Part shown: piece by piece, positions 19,100 to 26,950 of the stretch
Layout of the letters: each line of letters begins with the position of its first letter
Position numbering within the stretch: the stretch's first letter is position 1
NCBI RefSeq assembly: GCF_001618865.1
Contig: NZ_CP015136.1
Coordinates: forward strand, 6,297,001-6,361,000
Direction of reading: 5' to 3'
Source of the DNA: Luteitalea pratensis
GTDB taxonomy: Bacteria; Acidobacteriota; Vicinamibacteria; Vicinamibacterales; Vicinamibacteraceae
Length of the DNA: 64,000 bases
The notes under the pieces: generated by a model
The model's database searches: none
What the model saw: the letters and a program-made list of their open reading frames with translations, nothing else
What the model was told of the DNA's origin: nothing
Program-made: the position numbers and the translations under genes

Positions 19100-21109
19100 C
19101 TAGCGCGGCTCGAAGCGATACTCGTGTTGGGCGTCCCTGAGGATGAGGCTGGGTGTCTGCCCCTTGACGACGACGAATTCAAAGCCGATGAGGCCCGGCT
19201 CGGTCGTGAGGAAGGACACCGAGCCGTCGGGGTTGGTGCGTGACCCGACCTCGCTCTTCCATTCACCGAAATCGAAGATCGTGGCGGCGCCGTTGCGGCT
19301 GACGGCGATCTCGCCGAGCGCGGCATTCGAGTAGCGCGCCGCAAGCGTGCCCGCAAGCGCAGGCTCGGCCGGCACCGTCAGCAGCTTGCGCTCGGCAGCG
19401 AGTTGCTCTGCGTACGTCTTCGCACCTGCCGCGAGCTGGGCATCCGCCTCGGGACGTCCATCGAACAACACTTCGAGCAGCTTCCGGCGGAAGCCGCCGC
19501 GAATCAACCACCCCGGGTCTCCATTGGTCAGGATCACCGCGCCGACGTTGTGATCGGGGAGCCAGATCATGTCGCTGTGGAAGCCAATCATGTCGCCGCC
19601 GTGATGGACGACCGACACGCCGTACGTGGTATCGACCGACAGCCCCATCCCGTAGGTCGAGTCCTTGCCGGTGGGCACCTGCGGCACGCGGCGCTCGAGC
19701 AGCGGCGCCTTGGCGACGTAGCGGACGCCACCCGGCAAGTTCCCCTGTGCCAGCTCCATCTGCACGTACTTGAGCATGTCGGTGACATTGCTCCACGCGG
19801 CCCCGGCCGGACGCACCGGGATGATGGAGTAGTTGATCGCCATCGCCGCGACGGCCGGATGGCCGTCGACGTCCGAGGCGTGCGCGGCGGCATGGTTGCC
19901 GGCGAGCGCGCGCGCATAGTCGAAGGTAGTCGACGTCATGCCGAGCGGGGTCAGGACCTGCTCCTGCATCGCGCGGTCGTACGCCGTCCCGAGGTCGAGA
20001 TCGGGAAACAGCACGTGTCCGCCGATGAAGCCGGCGGCGCCGGCGAGCGGGTTTGAATACTGGAACATCTCGCCGAACTTGCTGGTCGGCTGCATCGAGC
20101 CGAGCGCGGCGACCGCGCGCTCCGGTGTGAGGTCCTTGAACTCGAACAGCCACTCGAAGTCCTGGCGGGGCAGGCCCGTGCAGGCGCAGATCAGGTGCTT
20201 GACCAGCACCTGGCGAGTGGTCGCCTCGTCGCCGAGCCTGAACGACGGCAGCAAGGTCGTGACGGGCGTGTCCCACGTGATCTTGTGCTGATCGACGAGC
20301 CTTGCGAGCAGCAACGTCGTCAGCGCCTTCGTGTTGGAGGCAATCATGTAGAGGCTGTCGGCGTCGACTGGTGTGGACGTGCCGAGCTCGCGGACGCCGA
20401 AGCCACCCGCAAACACGGTCTTGCCGTCCTGGACGAGGCCGACCGAGACGCCGGGCACACCCGTCGCCTTGCGGCCCGCCTCGACGAACGCGCCGAGGGC
20501 GGCAATTCGGGCCGCGTCGAGGGGATGTGCTTTCTTGCCGGCAAACGTCTCGCGCGTGTAGCCCTTCGGCAGCAGTCGATCGAAAACGAGGCTGACCTGC
20601 GCGCCACGCTTCTCGCCGACGTCCTGGGCCATGTCGTAGATGACCACCGTCCACTGCCCGTCGGCGTACAGGGCGAAAGCGGCGACGTCGCGGCGTTCGT
20701 TCGGCGACGTCTGGTAGGACATCTGCCGCCTTCGGGACCAGCCGTCCCGGTCGGGTAAGTCGTTGGTGACCTTGAGCGGCCAGCGTGTCTGCGGCGGATA
20801 GGCGGCCCAGGCAGCCGTCACGGCGGCCTCGGCATCGGCGCCCTGCACGTCGATCAACGCGAGGCGCGATCCCCCTTCGGGAGCCTCCAGGATCGTGGCA
20901 GGACCACGCACGACGATGCTCCAGCCAGACGGCGCGATGAAGCCATTGCCCGCGGTCGTGGTCCTCGGCGTGTCGGCGGTCAGGCGCTCGGCACCGGCGG
21001 TCGCGGCCTGGCCATGGCCGGCTGCCGCAGGGTTCCACCCGCCGGCCGTGACGAGGGCCGAGGCGACCAGTGAAGCCGAGACGAACAGGCCCGCGGTGAA
21101 CGGCGGCAT
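19100..21109 (-). CDS. Secreted serine hydrolase, class C beta-lactamase/penicillin-binding-like
   Basis: A 669-residue exported protein. A signal peptide (residues 1-22) is followed by an N-terminal domain of about 160 residues (GFIAPSGWSIVVRGPATILEAPEGG...) and then the serine-hydrolase domain. The active-site triad motifs are SNTK (Ser258, Lys261), YSN (Tyr351-Asn353) and HHGG (about residue 505). The C-terminal region resembles DUF3471-type beta domains. Such proteins act on peptides, D-amino-acid amides or esters in the periplasm. True beta-lactamase activity should not be assumed. I chose the ATG at 21109 for its GGAGGCACC ribosome site. The frame stays open for 69 more codons through a repeat and gives a misleading extension. 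Confidence 0.85.
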   Translation of the reverse strand: MPPFTAGLFVSASLVASALVTAGGWNPAAAGHGQAATAGAERLTADTPRTTTAGNGFIAPSGWSIVVRGPATILEAPEGGSRLALIDVQGADAEAAVTAAWAAYPPQTRWPLKVTNDLPDRDGWSRRRQMSYQTSPNERRDVAAFALYADGQWTVVIYDMAQDVGEKRGAQVSLVFDRLLPKGYTRETFAGKKAHPLDAARIAALGAFVEAGRKATGVPGVSVGLVQDGKTVFAGGFGVRELGTSTPVDADSLYMIASNTKALTTLLLARLVDQHKITWDTPVTTLLPSFRLGDEATTRQVLVKHLICACTGLPRQDFEWLFEFKDLTPERAVAALGSMQPTSKFGEMFQYSNPLAGAAGFIGGHVLFPDLDLGTAYDRAMQEQVLTPLGMTSTTFDYARALAGNHAAAHASDVDGHPAVAAMAINYSIIPVRPAGAAWSNVTDMLKYVQMELAQGNLPGGVRYVAKAPLLERRVPQVPTGKDSTYGMGLSVDTTYGVSVVHHGGDMIGFHSDMIWLPDHNVGAVILTNGDPGWLIRGGFRRKLLEVLFDGRPEADAQLAAGAKTYAEQLAAERKLLTVPAEPALAGTLAARYSNAALGEIAVSRNGAATIFDFGEWKSEVGSRTNPDGSVSFLTTEPGLIGFEFVVVKGQTPSLILRDAQHEYRFEPR

Positions 21110-21290
21110 GGTGCCTCCTGTAGTGGATGGGTCCGTTGCGCGGATCAAACGACAGAACCGCCCACGCGTCAACCCGCGCTCACCACTCGGGATGTCGCCA
21201 GCGAAGGTAGTGCCCGTTCCCCGAACCCGCCGCCCGGCGGAGCCGGACATCGGCGGGTCTTCAACGCGGCCCGGTGGAGGGCCGGGCTCC

Positions 21291-21336
21291 ACCTTCGCCA
21301 AGGCTACGGTGGACAAGTCGGAGAGTCGGCCCTACC
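21291..21336. repeat. CTTCGCCAAGGCTACGGTGGACAAG repeat abutting a family E palindrome half
   Basis: CCTTCGCCAAGGCTACGGTG then GACAAGTCGGAGAG and TCGGCCCTACC lie between the GH79-like stop and the serine hydrolase start. The first part resembles a short interspersed element I recall from Acidobacteriota and other soil genomes. The second part matches the right arm of family E (CTCTCCGA...GGCCCTACC). A degenerate relative of the first part lies in the YCF48-like gene at 31117-31140. Confidence 0.55.
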
Positions 21337-21353
21337 ACGTCAGCGGCAGTTGA

Positions 21354-22925
21354 TCACGGCCGACAGCCAGGATTGTCAGCACCGGCGAGGGCGACAAACG
21401 TGATGCTCGCCGGTGACAGCGACAGCGTGCCGGCCGGCGAAGCAGCGCCGCGGAGCGCCGGCACGGTCCCGTCCTTGCCGGCAGCCAGCGCTGCGCCGTT
21501 CAGTTGCACCGCGTGCGACAGCAGTCCGGTAGACGATGCGAGCGTGTAGCGCTCGCCCTTCACCGGCATCGTCAATTCGAGCGTGGCTGTTCGCTCGGTG
21601 TTGACAACAACGAGCGCAACGCCGCCGGGCGTTCCCGCCAGGCAGTGCGCGAAGAGGTCCACACCCGCCGGCGAGGGACCTGCGTCGAGCACCCGTGTGC
21701 CCATCAGCCGCTTCCAGAGCACCGCCGCCCAATAGCTCGGTCGCGGTTCGAGGGTGTCCTCGTCGATCAGCGCGTAGTCGCTGGCCGACAACGTGTTGTG
21801 CATCACCACCTGGACACCGAGCCTGGCGACCCGCCCGAGCTGTTCGACATAACGGAACGTGTCGGTGAACGTCGAGGCCCAGGGATTGCCGCCGCAGCCG
21901 GTCTCGCCCGTCTCGGTGAGCCAGATCGGCTTGCCGGGCTCGAAGCGATCGCGCAACGCGATGTAATGGCGTGCGTCGCGCTCGGTGCGGGCGAGCCAGT
22001 CTGGCGACAGCGCTGCTTCGGCGGTGTGCGCCTGCTGCGCGGTGACGCCCGCGCCGGCGCATCGCTGCGAGACGCTGTTGTACGAGTGGTAGGAGAAGAC
22101 ATCCACGCCGGGACCGGTGGCCGCGAGCATCGCCTCGCTCTTGATCCCGGGGTAGTTGGCGAGCAGACCGCCCTCGCCCACCGAGCCGGGGCCGAGGACC
22201 CGCAGGGCTGGCGCCGCCTTCCTGATGAACGGCAGGAACACGCCGAAGTCGCGCGCGTAGGCCGCGGCGTCGTAGCCCTTCGGGGCGCCGCCGATCACCG
22301 CCACGTTCGGCTCGTTGAAGAACTCCGCCGCCGTGATGCGTCCGCCGACCGTGTCGGTGTACGCAAGCAGTTTTCGCAGTTGGTCGGGTGTCCACGCACC
22401 GGACGCGTCGCGCGTGCCGACGCTGATCGCGACCGACGTGACGAGGGCCGCGTCGGTCGCCTTCGCGAACTCGACGACACCGCGCCACTGCGCACGGGTG
22501 AGCACACCGCCGAAGCCCTCGGGCGGAGTCGCCGGCGGCGGCGTGTCTGCGTCGTGGAAGTACGTCGAGTTGGCCCACGTCCCACTCACCCGCATGTACG
22601 CTGGTCCGAGCGCTGTCGCCAGCCGTCGAAGTCGCTCGTTACCGAGGTCGAGCGGAGTGCGCATACGGAACGCATTCGCGTCCAGACCGGCGACCAGGGG
22701 TGTGGCGCCGCCGCCGGCCGTCGTCGACGGATCGGCCTTGTAGGGCGCCGAGAAGCGGCCGCCCGTGACCTCGACCATCTCGACGTTGTACGAGACGAAG
22801 CGCGGATCGACGTCGGCGACGCGGCGGAACAACCCCGGCTGGATCGGCCCTGACTGGGCATGTAGCGCCGCCAGCACCGCGATGGTGTACATCGCGACCA
22901 CGGCTGGAAGAACGAATCGCTTCAT
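21354..22925 (-). CDS. GH79-like (heparanase/beta-glucuronidase type) glycoside hydrolase, secreted
   Basis: A 523-residue exported protein with a signal peptide (residues 1-23). In the (beta/alpha)8 barrel, AAEFFNEPN places the acid/base at Glu205 and PIWLTETGETGCGG places the probable nucleophile at Glu338. The C-terminal lobe YALIDEDTLEPRPSYWAAVLWKRLMGTRVLD matches heparanase-like GH79 enzymes, which carry a small beta domain after the barrel. These cleave glucuronides or heparan-like chains outside the cytoplasm. The ribosome site AGGAGAGG lies upstream of the ATG at 22925. It sits in a run of minus-strand secreted genes downstream of a TetR regulator. The exact glycan is unknown. Confidence 0.8.
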   Translation of the reverse strand: MKRFVLPAVVAMYTIAVLAALHAQSGPIQPGLFRRVADVDPRFVSYNVEMVEVTGGRFSAPYKADPSTTAGGGATPLVAGLDANAFRMRTPLDLGNERLRRLATALGPAYMRVSGTWANSTYFHDADTPPPATPPEGFGGVLTRAQWRGVVEFAKATDAALVTSVAISVGTRDASGAWTPDQLRKLLAYTDTVGGRITAAEFFNEPNVAVIGGAPKGYDAAAYARDFGVFLPFIRKAAPALRVLGPGSVGEGGLLANYPGIKSEAMLAATGPGVDVFSYHSYNSVSQRCAGAGVTAQQAHTAEAALSPDWLARTERDARHYIALRDRFEPGKPIWLTETGETGCGGNPWASTFTDTFRYVEQLGRVARLGVQVVMHNTLSASDYALIDEDTLEPRPSYWAAVLWKRLMGTRVLDAGPSPAGVDLFAHCLAGTPGGVALVVVNTERTATLELTMPVKGERYTLASSTGLLSHAVQLNGAALAAGKDGTVPALRGAASPAGTLSLSPASITFVALAGADNPGCRP

Positions 22926-22948
22926 GGTGCCTCTCCTGGTACTGACGT

Positions 22949-22972
22949 GTAGCCGTCGAGCTTGCTCGACGG
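22949..22972. repeat. Family A palindrome (TGTAGCCGTCGAGC-TT-GCTCGACGG)
   Basis: A perfect 9-bp inverted repeat CCGTCGAGC/GCTCGACGG with a 2-bp centre, preceded by TGTAG. It lies 24 bp upstream of the GH79-like start and 16 bp past the stop of the small secreted protein gene. Confidence 0.75.
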
Positions 22973-22987
22973 AAATCGCATGGCGGC

Positions 22988-23365
22988 CTACTGCCGAGTG
23001 GCCGTGAACGTGCCGGTGGCCATGTTCTCCACGTCCACCGTGCCCTTCACCACGCCGTCATCGCCAATCGTGCCGGTCCAGGTGTTGGTGTAGGTGCCCG
23101 CCTCCGCCTGGACCTCGAACCGGATCGTGATCGCGCGTTCCTTGACGGTACCGCTGACGGGCGCGGGCTTGGCGCGGCCGTGGAAGTCGATCGTGCCGGC
23201 GACCACCTCTCCGTCCTGTTTCAGGACGAGCGTCGCGTCGAGGTCGTTGTTGGCGATCTCGCCGGTGACCTTGTACGTGCCCGACACGTCGGGCGCAGCG
23301 AACGGCGCCGCGGTGAAGGCGACGGTGAGGACAGTGGTGGCGAACAGGCGGGCAAAAGAAGGCAT
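22988..23365 (-). CDS. Small secreted beta-rich protein of unknown function
   Basis: A 125-residue protein with a clear signal peptide (MPSFARLFATTVLTVAFTAAPFAA, cleaved near residue 24). The mature part is a short beta-sandwich-like sequence: DVSGTYKVTGEI, LVLKQDGEVVAGTIDF, VSGTVKERAITIRFEV, TWTGTIGDDGVVKGTVDV and the ending GTFTATRQ. Proteins ending in GTFTATR and containing GTW/GTY-type strands are common as small secreted domains in Acidobacteriota, without known function. The ATG at 23365 has GAGGAGA upstream. It is preceded by the TetR gene and a small palindrome at 23395, so it may be a regulated gene. Confidence 0.7.
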   Translation of the reverse strand: MPSFARLFATTVLTVAFTAAPFAAPDVSGTYKVTGEIANNDLDATLVLKQDGEVVAGTIDFHGRAKPAPVSGTVKERAITIRFEVQAEAGTYTNTWTGTIGDDGVVKGTVDVENMATGTFTATRQ

Positions 23366-23394
23366 GCGATTTCTCCTCGAAAACACAGAAAGTT

Positions 23395-23406
23395 GTAAGT
23401 GCTTAC
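23395..23406. promoter_or_regulatory. Palindrome GTAAG-TG-CTTAC upstream of the small secreted gene
   Basis: A perfect 5-bp inverted repeat with a 2-bp centre lies in a locally AT-rich stretch 30 bp upstream of the start at 23365 and downstream of the TetR stop. Symmetry, size and position suit a repressor operator. Its sequence differs from the palindrome upstream of the TetR gene, so a shared regulator is only a possibility. Confidence 0.35.
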
Positions 23407-23445
23407 TTTTTACCATACGTCGGTCCTGCCGGTTCACGAGCGCCG

Positions 23446-24111
23446 TTACTGGCCCGCGCGCAGGCCGTTCAGCAGGGCGACCGCCTGCACGCCGATTTCC
23501 CGCTCGGTGAGCCCGAGCGGATTCACCCCGAGCACGTTCCACAACCCGAAGTGGCTCGCCATGCTGACCAGCATGTGCACCACGAGTTCGGGACGCACCC
23601 CCGCGAAAGCGCCCTCGGCCTGTCGCCGCGACACATACTCGCGCAGGAAGCCCGTGACCGGCGCGGTGTACTTGACCTGCCACACGCGGGCGAGTTCCTG
23701 GTGCTCGAGCGCGGCGAAGAGCATCAGGCGGTGGTAGGTGGGATGCGCCCGATACGAGGCCAGCACCGCCGTCACCACCGCCCGGAACAGCGCCTCATCG
23801 TCACGCGTCTCGGCGATCTCGCGCAGCTGCCTCAGCCACTCCTCCACCTCGGCCAATGGCACCTGGTGCTCGAGCACGGCGAGGTACAGGCTCTCCTTCG
23901 TGGGGAACAGGCGGAACAGGACCGTCTCGCTGGCGCCGACGGCCGCGGCGATCTCCCGCGTGGTGGTGCCGGCAAAGCCGTGCTCCCCGAACAGTTCCGC
24001 TGCCGCGTGCAGGATCTGCGCACGCCGGGCCCCGCTCGGCACGTGCCTGCGGACGAGCGCACCGGGACGGCTCGCAGCTGAGGAACGGGGGGAGCGGGCG
24101 GCTCGAGGCAT
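23446..24111 (-). CDS. TetR/AcrR-family transcriptional regulator
   Basis: A protein of about 221 residues. The N-terminal helix-turn-helix is typical: RRAQILHAAAELFGEHGFAGTTTREIAAAVGASETVLFRLFPTKESLYLAVLEHQ. The ligand-binding domain is all-helical, with ATYR-like AVVTAVLASYRAHPTYHRLMLFAALEHQELARVW. I prefer the ATG at 24111, because an in-frame ATG at 24132 falls inside the palindrome at 24124-24141, which then sits where a self-regulating operator would be. Downstream genes on the same strand encode secreted proteins. Ligand and targets are not known. Confidence 0.85.
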   Translation of the reverse strand: MPRAARSPRSSAASRPGALVRRHVPSGARRAQILHAAAELFGEHGFAGTTTREIAAAVGASETVLFRLFPTKESLYLAVLEHQVPLAEVEEWLRQLREIAETRDDEALFRAVVTAVLASYRAHPTYHRLMLFAALEHQELARVWQVKYTAPVTGFLREYVSRRQAEGAFAGVRPELVVHMLVSMASHFGLWNVLGVNPLGLTEREIGVQAVALLNGLRAGQ

Positions 24112-24123
24112 GGTCGGACGGAA

Positions 24124-24141
24124 TGGTAGCATCTGCTACCA
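24124..24141. promoter_or_regulatory. Palindromic operator candidate TGGTAGCA-TC-TGCTACCA
   Basis: A perfect 8-bp inverted repeat with a 2-bp spacer lies 13-30 bp upstream of the preferred TetR start. TetR repressors commonly bind such 16-20 bp palindromes in their own promoters. It is not one of the interspersed repeat families here, and no second copy was noticed in the window. Confidence 0.5.
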
Positions 24142-24165
24142 ACTAGTCAATCTCACGTCGCGTGG

Positions 24166-24192
24166 TAGCGTCGAGCAAGCTCGACGCCTACG
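24166..24192. repeat. Family A palindrome upstream of the TetR gene
   Basis: GCGTCGAGC-AA-GCTCGACGC (24168-24187) is flanked by GTA and CTACG, nearly identical to the second palindrome at 6678-6697. Confidence 0.75.
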
Positions 24193-24262
24193 CTTGGCCG
24201 GACGCTCGCCCCTGCCGATGTGCGCCTGCGGCCGCGCCGGGGTCTCCGGACGCGGCATATAT

Positions 24263-24284
24263 GGCCGGGCTCGGAGAGCCGGCC
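24263..24284. repeat. Family E palindrome (GGCCGGGCTC-GGA-GAGCCGGCC)
   Basis: An inverted repeat with one bulged G and a GGA loop, in the 208-bp gap between the TetR and FG-GAP genes. The flanks are rich in CCGGCCCTGCCCC runs. The loop and arms match the other family E copies (GGTAGGGCC...CTCTCCGAG...GGCCC). Confidence 0.6.
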
Positions 24285-24340
24285 CTGCCCCTGATGCCGG
24301 CCCTGCCCCCGATTCCGGGCCTACCGCCGACGACGGCGTG

Positions 24341-25492
24341 TCACGGCCGGGGCTGTTGCTCGAACAGCATGACGTTGCCGGTCGACGCCCCCGAGCAGAC
24401 GATGTCCAGGCGCCCATCACCAGTGAGGTCTGCGACCTTGCAGTCGGCGCCTGCCACGTGCCCCTGGTCGAGCACGGTCGGCGTCCACCGCGTGCCCGTC
24501 GCATCGTCGGCGCGGTAGATCGTGACGCGGAAGTCCTTGCCGCGGAAGCCACCGATGATTTCGTCGCGCCCGTCGCCATCGAGGTCAGCCACCGCAAGTG
24601 CGTGGCCATTGCTCATGCCCCGCTCGATGACGAGGCTATCCCACCCGGACGGCCGATCCAGATACACGACGACGTTGGTTCCATGGAACGGTTCGATCGT
24701 CGCCAGGAAACGCCGCTGGCCGAGCGCCCCGACCTTGACCTCGCTGCTGCCACACAGCGGACAGGGCTCGACGTTGCCGGAGGTGATCGGCACGTGTGTC
24801 CACTCGCCGTCCTTCGGCACCAGCCGCTGCAGGCCATCGAAACTCGCCGTAAGCATTTGCCATCGGCCCGGTGCCCACTCCACGGGATGGATGCTGTGCA
24901 CGATGCCGGTGAGCGTCGACGAAATCTGCTGCCGCACCCAGGTGCCGGGACGGTAGGCGTAGATGGGCGTCCGGCCCTCGTACTTCGGCGCGACCACGCC
25001 GGTGCCGGCAAACGGCGCGACGATCAACGACGGCGCCTTGCCGGGCTCGACACGCATCCAGCGCACGCGATGCGCCGTGGGCACGGCGTCGATGGGCCGC
25101 GACGTCCACGCCTGCGTCGGATCCTCACCATGTGTCAGCAGGAGCACCTGCCCGACGCTGCGCGCCGGATCGGTCTCGAACCGGTGCGCCAACGCGATCT
25201 CGGGAATGCCGTCGCCGTCCAGATCGTACGTGTCCAGGTTGATGACGCGCGGCACCGCCGTCACCAGCACGTGACGTGCCCAGGTGGGGTTCTCGTACCA
25301 CGCCAGGTCCTGGGCGCGCTCGTCCACGACGATGACGTCGAGGCGCTTGTCGCGATTCAGATCGGCGAGCACCAACTGATAACCCATCCCCAGGCCGGAG
25401 ACGATCGACGTGGCCCTGAAGACGGGCAGTGCCGAGGCCGGAGGGGCCTGGGCCCCTGACACCAGCAGCAGCATCAGCACGAATGGAAGCAT
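24341..25492 (-). CDS. FG-GAP/VCBS repeat protein, secreted
   Basis: A 383-residue exported protein with a signal peptide (MLPFVLMLLLVSGAQAPPASA). Calcium-binding propeller repeats appear as LVLADLNRDKRLDVIVVDE, DTYDLDGDGIPEIALAHR, AVADLDGDGRDEIIGGFRG and KVADLTGDGRLDIVCSG. These DxDGDGxxD loops are typical of VCBS/FG-GAP beta-propellers seen in surface proteins and polysaccharide-binding modules. A CPLCG pair at about residue 245 is an unusual Cys site for this fold. The start at ATG 25492 is set by the signal peptide. Longer reading frames upstream have no signal. The gene is divergent from the Tat-exported hydrolase with a 54-bp gap. Ligand is unknown. Confidence 0.8.
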   Translation of the reverse strand: MLPFVLMLLLVSGAQAPPASALPVFRATSIVSGLGMGYQLVLADLNRDKRLDVIVVDERAQDLAWYENPTWARHVLVTAVPRVINLDTYDLDGDGIPEIALAHRFETDPARSVGQVLLLTHGEDPTQAWTSRPIDAVPTAHRVRWMRVEPGKAPSLIVAPFAGTGVVAPKYEGRTPIYAYRPGTWVRQQISSTLTGIVHSIHPVEWAPGRWQMLTASFDGLQRLVPKDGEWTHVPITSGNVEPCPLCGSSEVKVGALGQRRFLATIEPFHGTNVVVYLDRPSGWDSLVIERGMSNGHALAVADLDGDGRDEIIGGFRGKDFRVTIYRADDATGTRWTPTVLDQGHVAGADCKVADLTGDGRLDIVCSGASTGNVMLFEQQPRP

Positions 25493-25546
25493 GCGCCGCC
25501 AGTCTACCCGTTGCGCCGGTGGCGGCGCTGCGACAGGATCGGCGGC

Positions 25547-26839
25547 ATGAGCGCTTCGTCCTCGTCCCGTTCCCACCGCGTGAACCGACGGCGCTTCCTG
25601 CAGGCCGCCGCGATCGCCAGCACCACACCGATGGCTGCAGGGTCCACGAGAGCGCGCGCAGCCGACACGACGCAACAAGCCACAGCCGCGGCACGTGCCG
25701 TCGCGCCCAGCGGGTCCGACGTCGGATCGCTCTTCCCCTTCATCCAGAAACAGGCGGTGCAGGGGCCGTTTCCAATGTCGTTCACGAACCCGCAGTTCCG
25801 GTCACTCGAGGACTGGACGGCCACGGCCCGCGCCACGGTACTGGATCTGCTCCACTACGCGCCGCCCCCCTGCGATCCCCGCGCGGAGACCTTCGAGCGC
25901 GTCGACTGCGGCGATTACATCCGCGAAAAGGTGTTCTTCAACACGACCCCGGACCTGCGCGTTCCCGCCTACGTCCTGGCGCCAAAGCGTGCCACGGCTG
26001 CGAGGCCGGCCCCGGCGATCGTGGCCCTGCACGATCACGGCGGCTTCTACTTGTGGGGCAAGGAAAAGCTCGTGTCTGTCGACGGCGAGCACCCGGTCTT
26101 CACCGAGTTCCGCCAGCGCTACTACGGCGGTCGCAGCATTGCCATCGACCTGGCGCGGCGCGGCTACGTGGTGGTCGTGATCGACATGTTCTACTGGGGC
26201 GATCGACGCATGCTGCTCGACGACGACCCGGCCGACTGGCGGGATCGACCGTCGACGATGGCGCCCGAACGCGTCCAGGCCTTCAATACGCGGGCCAGCC
26301 AGAACGAACAACTCGTCGGCCGCACCCTGTACACGGCCGGCATCACCTGGCCCGGCGTGATGTTCTGGGACGACATCCGTACCGTCGACTATCTGTTGAC
26401 CCGTCCGGACGTGGACTCGAAGCGAATCGGTTGCGTCGGGCTCTCGGTCGGCGCCGTCCGGTCCGCGCATCTCGCGGCGCTGGACGATCGCATCAAGGCT
26501 GGCGTCGTCGTGTGCTGGATGACATCGTTCCCGGGACAGTTGAAGAAGCACATCCGGAACACCATCGGACACACGAAGGTGGTGCCCGGCCTGCATCGAC
26601 ACCTGGACTACCCCGATGTGGCGTCGCTCGCGATGCCGAGACCGGTGCTGTTCATGAGCGGGAGCCAGGACGGGCTGTTCGACCTCGATGCCGTCAAGGC
26701 GAGCTTCGCGACCTTGAACGCGTGTTATGCGAAGGCCGGCATGCCCGACCGGTGCCGGACGCGCATGTACGACAGCCCGCACCAGTTCAACGCCGAGATG
26801 CAGGCCGAGGCGTGGGCCTGGCTCGAGCGCTTCGTCTGA
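25547..26839 (+). CDS. Alpha/beta hydrolase (dienelactone hydrolase/acetyl-esterase-like), Tat-exported
   Basis: A 430-residue protein with a twin-arginine signal (NRRRFLQAAAIASTTPMAAG, residues 13-32). The hydrolase core has the oxyanion strand PAIVALHDHGGFYLWGKEK, the nucleophile elbow GLSVG (Ser in IGCVGLSVGAVRSAHL), an acid in LFMSGSQDGLFD and a probable catalytic His in YDSPHQF. The fold resembles acetyl-xylan esterase/dienelactone hydrolase proteins annotated as abhydrolase_7-type. It is probably a periplasmic ester hydrolase on carbohydrates or plant material. The ATG at 25547 precedes the Tat motif. It is divergent from the FG-GAP gene and converges on the GH4 gene. Substrate not known. 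Confidence 0.78.
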   Translation: MSASSSSRSHRVNRRRFLQAAAIASTTPMAAGSTRARAADTTQQATAAARAVAPSGSDVGSLFPFIQKQAVQGPFPMSFTNPQFRSLEDWTATARATVLDLLHYAPPPCDPRAETFERVDCGDYIREKVFFNTTPDLRVPAYVLAPKRATAARPAPAIVALHDHGGFYLWGKEKLVSVDGEHPVFTEFRQRYYGGRSIAIDLARRGYVVVVIDMFYWGDRRMLLDDDPADWRDRPSTMAPERVQAFNTRASQNEQLVGRTLYTAGITWPGVMFWDDIRTVDYLLTRPDVDSKRIGCVGLSVGAVRSAHLAALDDRIKAGVVVCWMTSFPGQLKKHIRNTIGHTKVVPGLHRHLDYPDVASLAMPRPVLFMSGSQDGLFDLDAVKASFATLNACYAKAGMPDRCRTRMYDSPHQFNAEMQAEAWAWLERFV

Positions 26840-26844
26840 GTCGG

Positions 26845-26876
26845 GCAGCCTGCAGCCTGCAGCCTACGGGCTACGA
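26845..26876. repeat. Family B repeat (GCAGCCTGCAGCCTACGGGCTACG)
   Basis: CAGCCTGCAGCCTGCAGCC followed by TACGGGCTACG lies in the 111-bp gap between the convergent hydrolase and GH4 genes. Variants occur at 36216, 42190 and 53540. CTGCAG cores make it locally self-complementary. Confidence 0.7.
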
Positions 26877-26950
26877 GTCGGCGGCGGCAGCAGCGCTCAG
26901 CGCCGATGCATTCCGAAGGCCGACTGCCGAATGACGAAGGCCGTCTCGGT

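Noticed and set aside
19100-21109. Antibiotic-resistance beta-lactamase
   Set aside because: Class C-like motifs are shared by many esterases and peptidases, and the large extra N-terminal domain fits a general serine hydrolase better.
21110-21316. N-terminal extension of the serine hydrolase
   Set aside because: It runs through a short interspersed repeat and lacks conservation. A strong ribosome site and signal peptide mark the start at 21109.
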